From Actinomycetes bacterium (GTDB lineage Bacteria > Actinomycetota > Actinomycetes > Propionibacteriales > Propionibacteriaceae), in the NCBI GenBank assembly GCA_023412435.1, contig JAEYNS010000249.1, positions 1 to 7,322 of the forward strand: DNA of 7,322 nt, given 5' to 3'. This document shows positions 4,884-7,322 of the stretch, piece after piece (the stretch's first letter is position 1; the number at the start of each line of letters is the position of its first letter). The notes beneath the pieces were generated by a model. That model was not told the origin of the DNA. It made no database searches and saw nothing but the letters and a program-made list of their open reading frames with translations. Both the position numbers and the translations under genes were made by a program.

Positions 4884-6977
4884 ATGGGAACCGGAGACGT
4901 CCTCCGAGTGCTGCGGCGCCACTGGTGGTTCATCGCGATCGCGACGATCCTCGGCGCCGCGCTGGGCGTTGCCTGGGCCGCGACACGCACCCCCGAGTAC
5001 ACCGCCAAGGCGGACGTCTTCATCACCGTGACGAGTGGCCAGACGACTGGCGAACTCGCGCAGGGCAGCAGCTTCTCCCAGCAGCAGGCCCGCAACTTCG
5101 CCGCCGTTGCGACGCGGGAGATCGTGCTCGCGCCCGTCATCGAAGAGCTCGAGCTCGATGCTTCGGTTGCCCAGCTGCGCCAGCGGCTCAACGTCACTGT
5201 GCCGCTGGGAACCTCCCTGGTGTCCCTCCAGGTGACCCATCCCGACCCCGCCCTGTCGGCGAGGATCGCGAATTCGGCCGCAACCCAGCTGGCCGCTGCA
5301 GTCTCCAACCTCGCCCCCAAGGTGAACGATCTCGACGTAGCGCCGGTCCGGGCGCAACTCGTGGAAGCCGCGACGGTGCCCGACAGCCCCTCCTCTCCGG
5401 ACATCCTCATGCTGGCTGTGCTGGGGATGCTCGCCGGGCTGGTGGCCGGGGTCGCCTACCAGATCCTGTCCGAGTTGATCGTCGCCCGTGTGAGCTCGAC
5501 CGACCAACTCGAGGCGGTCACCGGTAGCGCCGTGCTGGGGATGGTGGGACGCAGCCCCCGCCACTCGGCGCAGGCGGTGGCGGTCACCGCAGCGCCGCTA
5601 TCGCCACGGGCCGAGGAGATCCGTCACCTGCGTACCGCCCTGAAGTTCCTCACCGGCGGACCCCACCGCGCCTTCGTCATCACATCCTCGATCAGTGGTG
5701 AGGGCAAGAGCACGGTCGCGGCGAACCTGGCCGCAGCCTTCGCTGCCGAGAACGTCGCCACCTGCCTCGTCGAGTGCGACCTGCGACGTCCCAGCCTCGA
5801 GAAGATGCTCGACCTGGTGGGCGGCCCCGGTCTGACCGACGTGATCGTCGGTGACGTCACTGTGGACGACGCCCTGCAGCCGTGGGGCCACGACGGGCTC
5901 CAGGTCCTGCTGTCGGGGACCATCCCGCCCAACCCCAGCGAACTGCTCGGTAGCCCTCGGGGCGCTGCCACGCTCAACCTCCTGAACAGCCGGTTCGACG
6001 TCGTCGTGCTGGACACGCCGCCGATCACCGCCGTTACCGATGCGAGCATCCTCGGCAGGCAGTTCGGCGGCGTGGTGCTGGTCACGGGTGCGGGCAGGGT
6101 GCGCGCCGCCGAACTCCGCGCGGCCAAGGACGCCCTGGCGGTCGCCGACGTCCCGGTTCTTGGGGCAGTCCTCAACCTCTCGCGGGAGAGCGCTGCCCAT
6201 CGGCCCTCCGCCTACGCGAACTCGGAGACCCTCGCGCGCCAGGTCTCGCGCACCTGGCGCGACTCGCTGGGGAACCATCGGCTCAAGGCGGCCCTCAAGG
6301 CCGCCTCGGTCGCCCTGCTGGCGGCCGTCGTCGGCGGCGCGGGCTGGCTGCTCGCGGGACGCGCGCAGGCCTCCACCCCCAGCATCTCCCCGCCACCGGT
6401 CACCCAGACTCCAGGCAGTCCCGAGCGTCCGGTCGCTGCCTTCATCGGGGACTCGCTGGTCCAGGGGGTCGGCGGCAAGGGCGTCCGGTGGACGACGCTG
6501 ACCGCCGAGGCGAAGGGCTGGTCAGAGGTGAACCTCGGCCGCGGCGGCACTGGTTTCGTGACCACTGCAGGCCCCGAGGGGTGTGGCCTGAAGACCTGCC
6601 CGAGCTTCCCCGAAATGGCTCCCGACGCGATCGAGGCGCAGCCCGATATCGTCATCATCTCGGGTGGGCAGAATGACGGTCGCGCGGACGTCGCGGACGC
6701 CTCGCTCACGCTCTTCTCGACGCTGCGCGAGGCGCTGCCGGATGCCCGTATCATTGTCACGTCGCCACCGTGGCGAGCATCGGCAACTCCGGCGTTCCTG
6801 ACTTCCATGGGCGAGACGCTGAAGCGCAATGCGAAAACGGCAGGAATCGAGTATCTCGACATAGGGAACCCATTGCGGGGAAGAACTGAGCTCTTCACCG
6901 ATGACGGGGTCCACCCGAACGCCGACGGCTATCGTGAACTAGCCAAGGTCATAACCAGATTGATCAGGGATGAGTGA
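4884..6977 (+). CDS. Wzz-like chain-length domain + BY-type tyrosine kinase + extracytoplasmic SGNH/GDSL hydrolase fusion
   Basis: A 697-residue protein with three parts. Part one is Wzz-like: membrane span 14-33, an outside loop of about 140 residues, a Pro-rich stretch (PDSPSSP) and span 173-195 with a GxxxG-type repeat. Part two is a BY-kinase: EX2RX2R (Glu244, Arg247, Arg250), Walker A GEGKST (272-277), Walker A' with Glu297-Cys-Asp299-Leu-Arg, and Walker B VVVLDTPP with Asp377. Part three begins with span 475-491 and a Pro/Ser/Thr linker, then an SGNH hydrolase: GDSL (Ser524), NLGRGG (Gly552), GGQND (Asn597) and DGVH (Asp674, His677). Topology is consistent: kinase inside, SGNH outside, where Cys567 and Cys572 could form a disulfide. 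The kinase should control polymer length and export; the SGNH domain probably removes or transfers acyl groups. No C-terminal tyrosine cluster exists; Tyr444 is the only tyrosine between span 2 and span 3. The gene diverges from the polymerase and overlaps the phosphatase gene. Confidence 0.93.
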   Translation: MGTGDVLRVLRRHWWFIAIATILGAALGVAWAATRTPEYTAKADVFITVTSGQTTGELAQGSSFSQQQARNFAAVATREIVLAPVIEELELDASVAQLRQRLNVTVPLGTSLVSLQVTHPDPALSARIANSAATQLAAAVSNLAPKVNDLDVAPVRAQLVEAATVPDSPSSPDILMLAVLGMLAGLVAGVAYQILSELIVARVSSTDQLEAVTGSAVLGMVGRSPRHSAQAVAVTAAPLSPRAEEIRHLRTALKFLTGGPHRAFVITSSISGEGKSTVAANLAAAFAAENVATCLVECDLRRPSLEKMLDLVGGPGLTDVIVGDVTVDDALQPWGHDGLQVLLSGTIPPNPSELLGSPRGAATLNLLNSRFDVVVLDTPPITAVTDASILGRQFGGVVLVTGAGRVRAAELRAAKDALAVADVPVLGAVLNLSRESAAHRPSAYANSETLARQVSRTWRDSLGNHRLKAALKAASVALLAAVVGGAGWLLAGRAQASTPSISPPPVTQTPGSPERPVAAFIGDSLVQGVGGKGVRWTTLTAEAKGWSEVNLGRGGTGFVTTAGPEGCGLKTCPSFPEMAPDAIEAQPDIVIISGGQNDGRADVADASLTLFSTLREALPDARIIVTSPPWRASATPAFLTSMGETLKRNAKTAGIEYLDIGNPLRGRTELFTDDGVHPNADGYRELAKVITRLIRDE

Positions 6978-7322
6978 ACACGATATCGCGCACGGCGAGG
7001 CCCGGGTGCTCTTCATCTGCACGGCGAACGTCGCGCGTTCCGCGGCGATGGAGTTGGTCCTTCGGGATGCGTTGGGGCCCGACGCTCGGGTAGTGATCTC
7101 CTCTGCCGGGACACGGGCTATCGATGGTGCTCCGGTGCACCCCTACATGCAGGAGGAACTCACCCGGCGCGGGATCTCCAGCGAAAGGTTCATGGCGCAG
7201 CACCTGCAGACGGACCTGCTGGAGCGCGCAGATCTGATCATCACGGCCTCGCGACGGCACGCTGCGGCGGCCGCCATGCTGGTGCCGGGCGCCCGCCGAC
7301 GGATGTTCACCCTGCTCCAGTT
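6970..7322 (+). CDS. Low-molecular-weight protein tyrosine phosphatase, N-terminal part, cut by right window edge
   Basis: From the ATG at 6970 the frame is open for 117 full codons to the window end. The protein has an N-terminal extension of about 11 residues, then beta strand VLFI and the P-loop CTANVARS with catalytic Cys17 and Arg23 (CX5R-Ser). Further family marks are ISSAGTRA (about residues 45-52), the segment AQHLQTDLLERADLIITASRRH (from about 76) and the strand near MFTLLQ. The Asp-Pro general-acid loop should lie beyond the edge and cannot be checked. Such phosphatases dephosphorylate BY-kinases and help cycle polysaccharide assembly; lying right behind a kinase gene, with its start inside that gene's last 8 bases, strongly suggests that this is the partner. 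The second P-loop position usually filled by Cys in classical members (CX4CR) is Ala22 here. Confidence 0.9.
   Translation, partial: MSEHDIAHGEARVLFICTANVARSAAMELVLRDALGPDARVVISSAGTRAIDGAPVHPYMQEELTRRGISSERFMAQHLQTDLLERADLIITASRRHAAAAAMLVPGARRRMFTLLQ

Noticed and set aside
4797..5564. Open minus-strand extension of the polymerase frame upstream of the chosen start
   Set aside because: It is His/Gly/Arg-rich low-complexity sequence antisense to the Wzz part of the kinase, the usual shadow of a GC-rich gene. Only the TTG at 4796 remains a real alternative.
5598..6278. Minus-strand frame of about 226 codons antisense to the kinase
   Set aside because: No recognisable motif and composition of a shadow frame; the plus strand carries the full set of kinase motifs here.
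1..7322. tRNA, rRNA, insertion sequences, CRISPR arrays, toxin-antitoxin genes and terminator hairpins
   Set aside because: No cloverleaf, repeat array, transposase, terminal inverted repeat or hairpin followed by a T run was seen; the only non-coding stretches are two gaps of about 100 bases.

Overview
The window reads as part of an exopolysaccharide or capsule locus of a high-GC Gram-positive bacterium (Actinomycetota). The basis is the strong G/C bias at third codon positions, GTG and possibly TTG starts, and above all a Wzz-like chain-length domain fused to a bacterial tyrosine (BY) kinase. That fusion is normal in actinobacteria, whereas Bacillota usually carry the two parts on separate proteins. 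No genus can be assigned from the sequence alone. The window is almost entirely coding: seven protein genes (five complete, one cut at each edge), no RNA genes, no mobile element and no CRISPR array.

Layout. On the minus strand at the left are a Wzx-type flippase (1637 to 411) and, overlapping it by ATGA, a hexapeptide-repeat acyltransferase that runs off the left edge (414 to 1). Diverging from them on the plus strand are a WcaF-like acetyltransferase (1746-2297) and a GT4 glycosyltransferase (2294-3412), also joined by an ATGA overlap. A Wzy-type polymerase follows on the minus strand (4787 to 3291) and overlaps the glycosyltransferase tail to tail by 122 bases. Diverging from it on the plus strand are a large kinase fusion (4884-6977) and a low-molecular-weight tyrosine phosphatase (from 6970, cut by the right edge). 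Only two short gaps exist, 1638-1745 and 4788-4883. Both are divergent promoter regions and they share short sequence words.

How it works together (inference from families). The glycosyltransferase helps build a lipid-linked repeat unit and the two left-handed beta-helix enzymes probably acylate sugars. The flippase moves the unit across the membrane, Wzy polymerises it outside, and the kinase/phosphatase pair sets chain length and export. This is a Wzx/Wzy-dependent pathway. No initiating phosphoglycosyltransferase is visible, so it must lie outside the window.

The most unusual item is the kinase. After the Wzz and BY-kinase parts it has a third membrane span, a Pro/Ser/Thr-rich linker and a complete SGNH/GDSL hydrolase domain that should lie outside the cell. 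The usual C-terminal tyrosine cluster is absent. The partner phosphatase has a P-loop without the second cysteine seen in classical family members. Together these suggest a chain-length regulator rewired to carry its own polysaccharide-modifying (de-acylating or acyl-transferring) domain.
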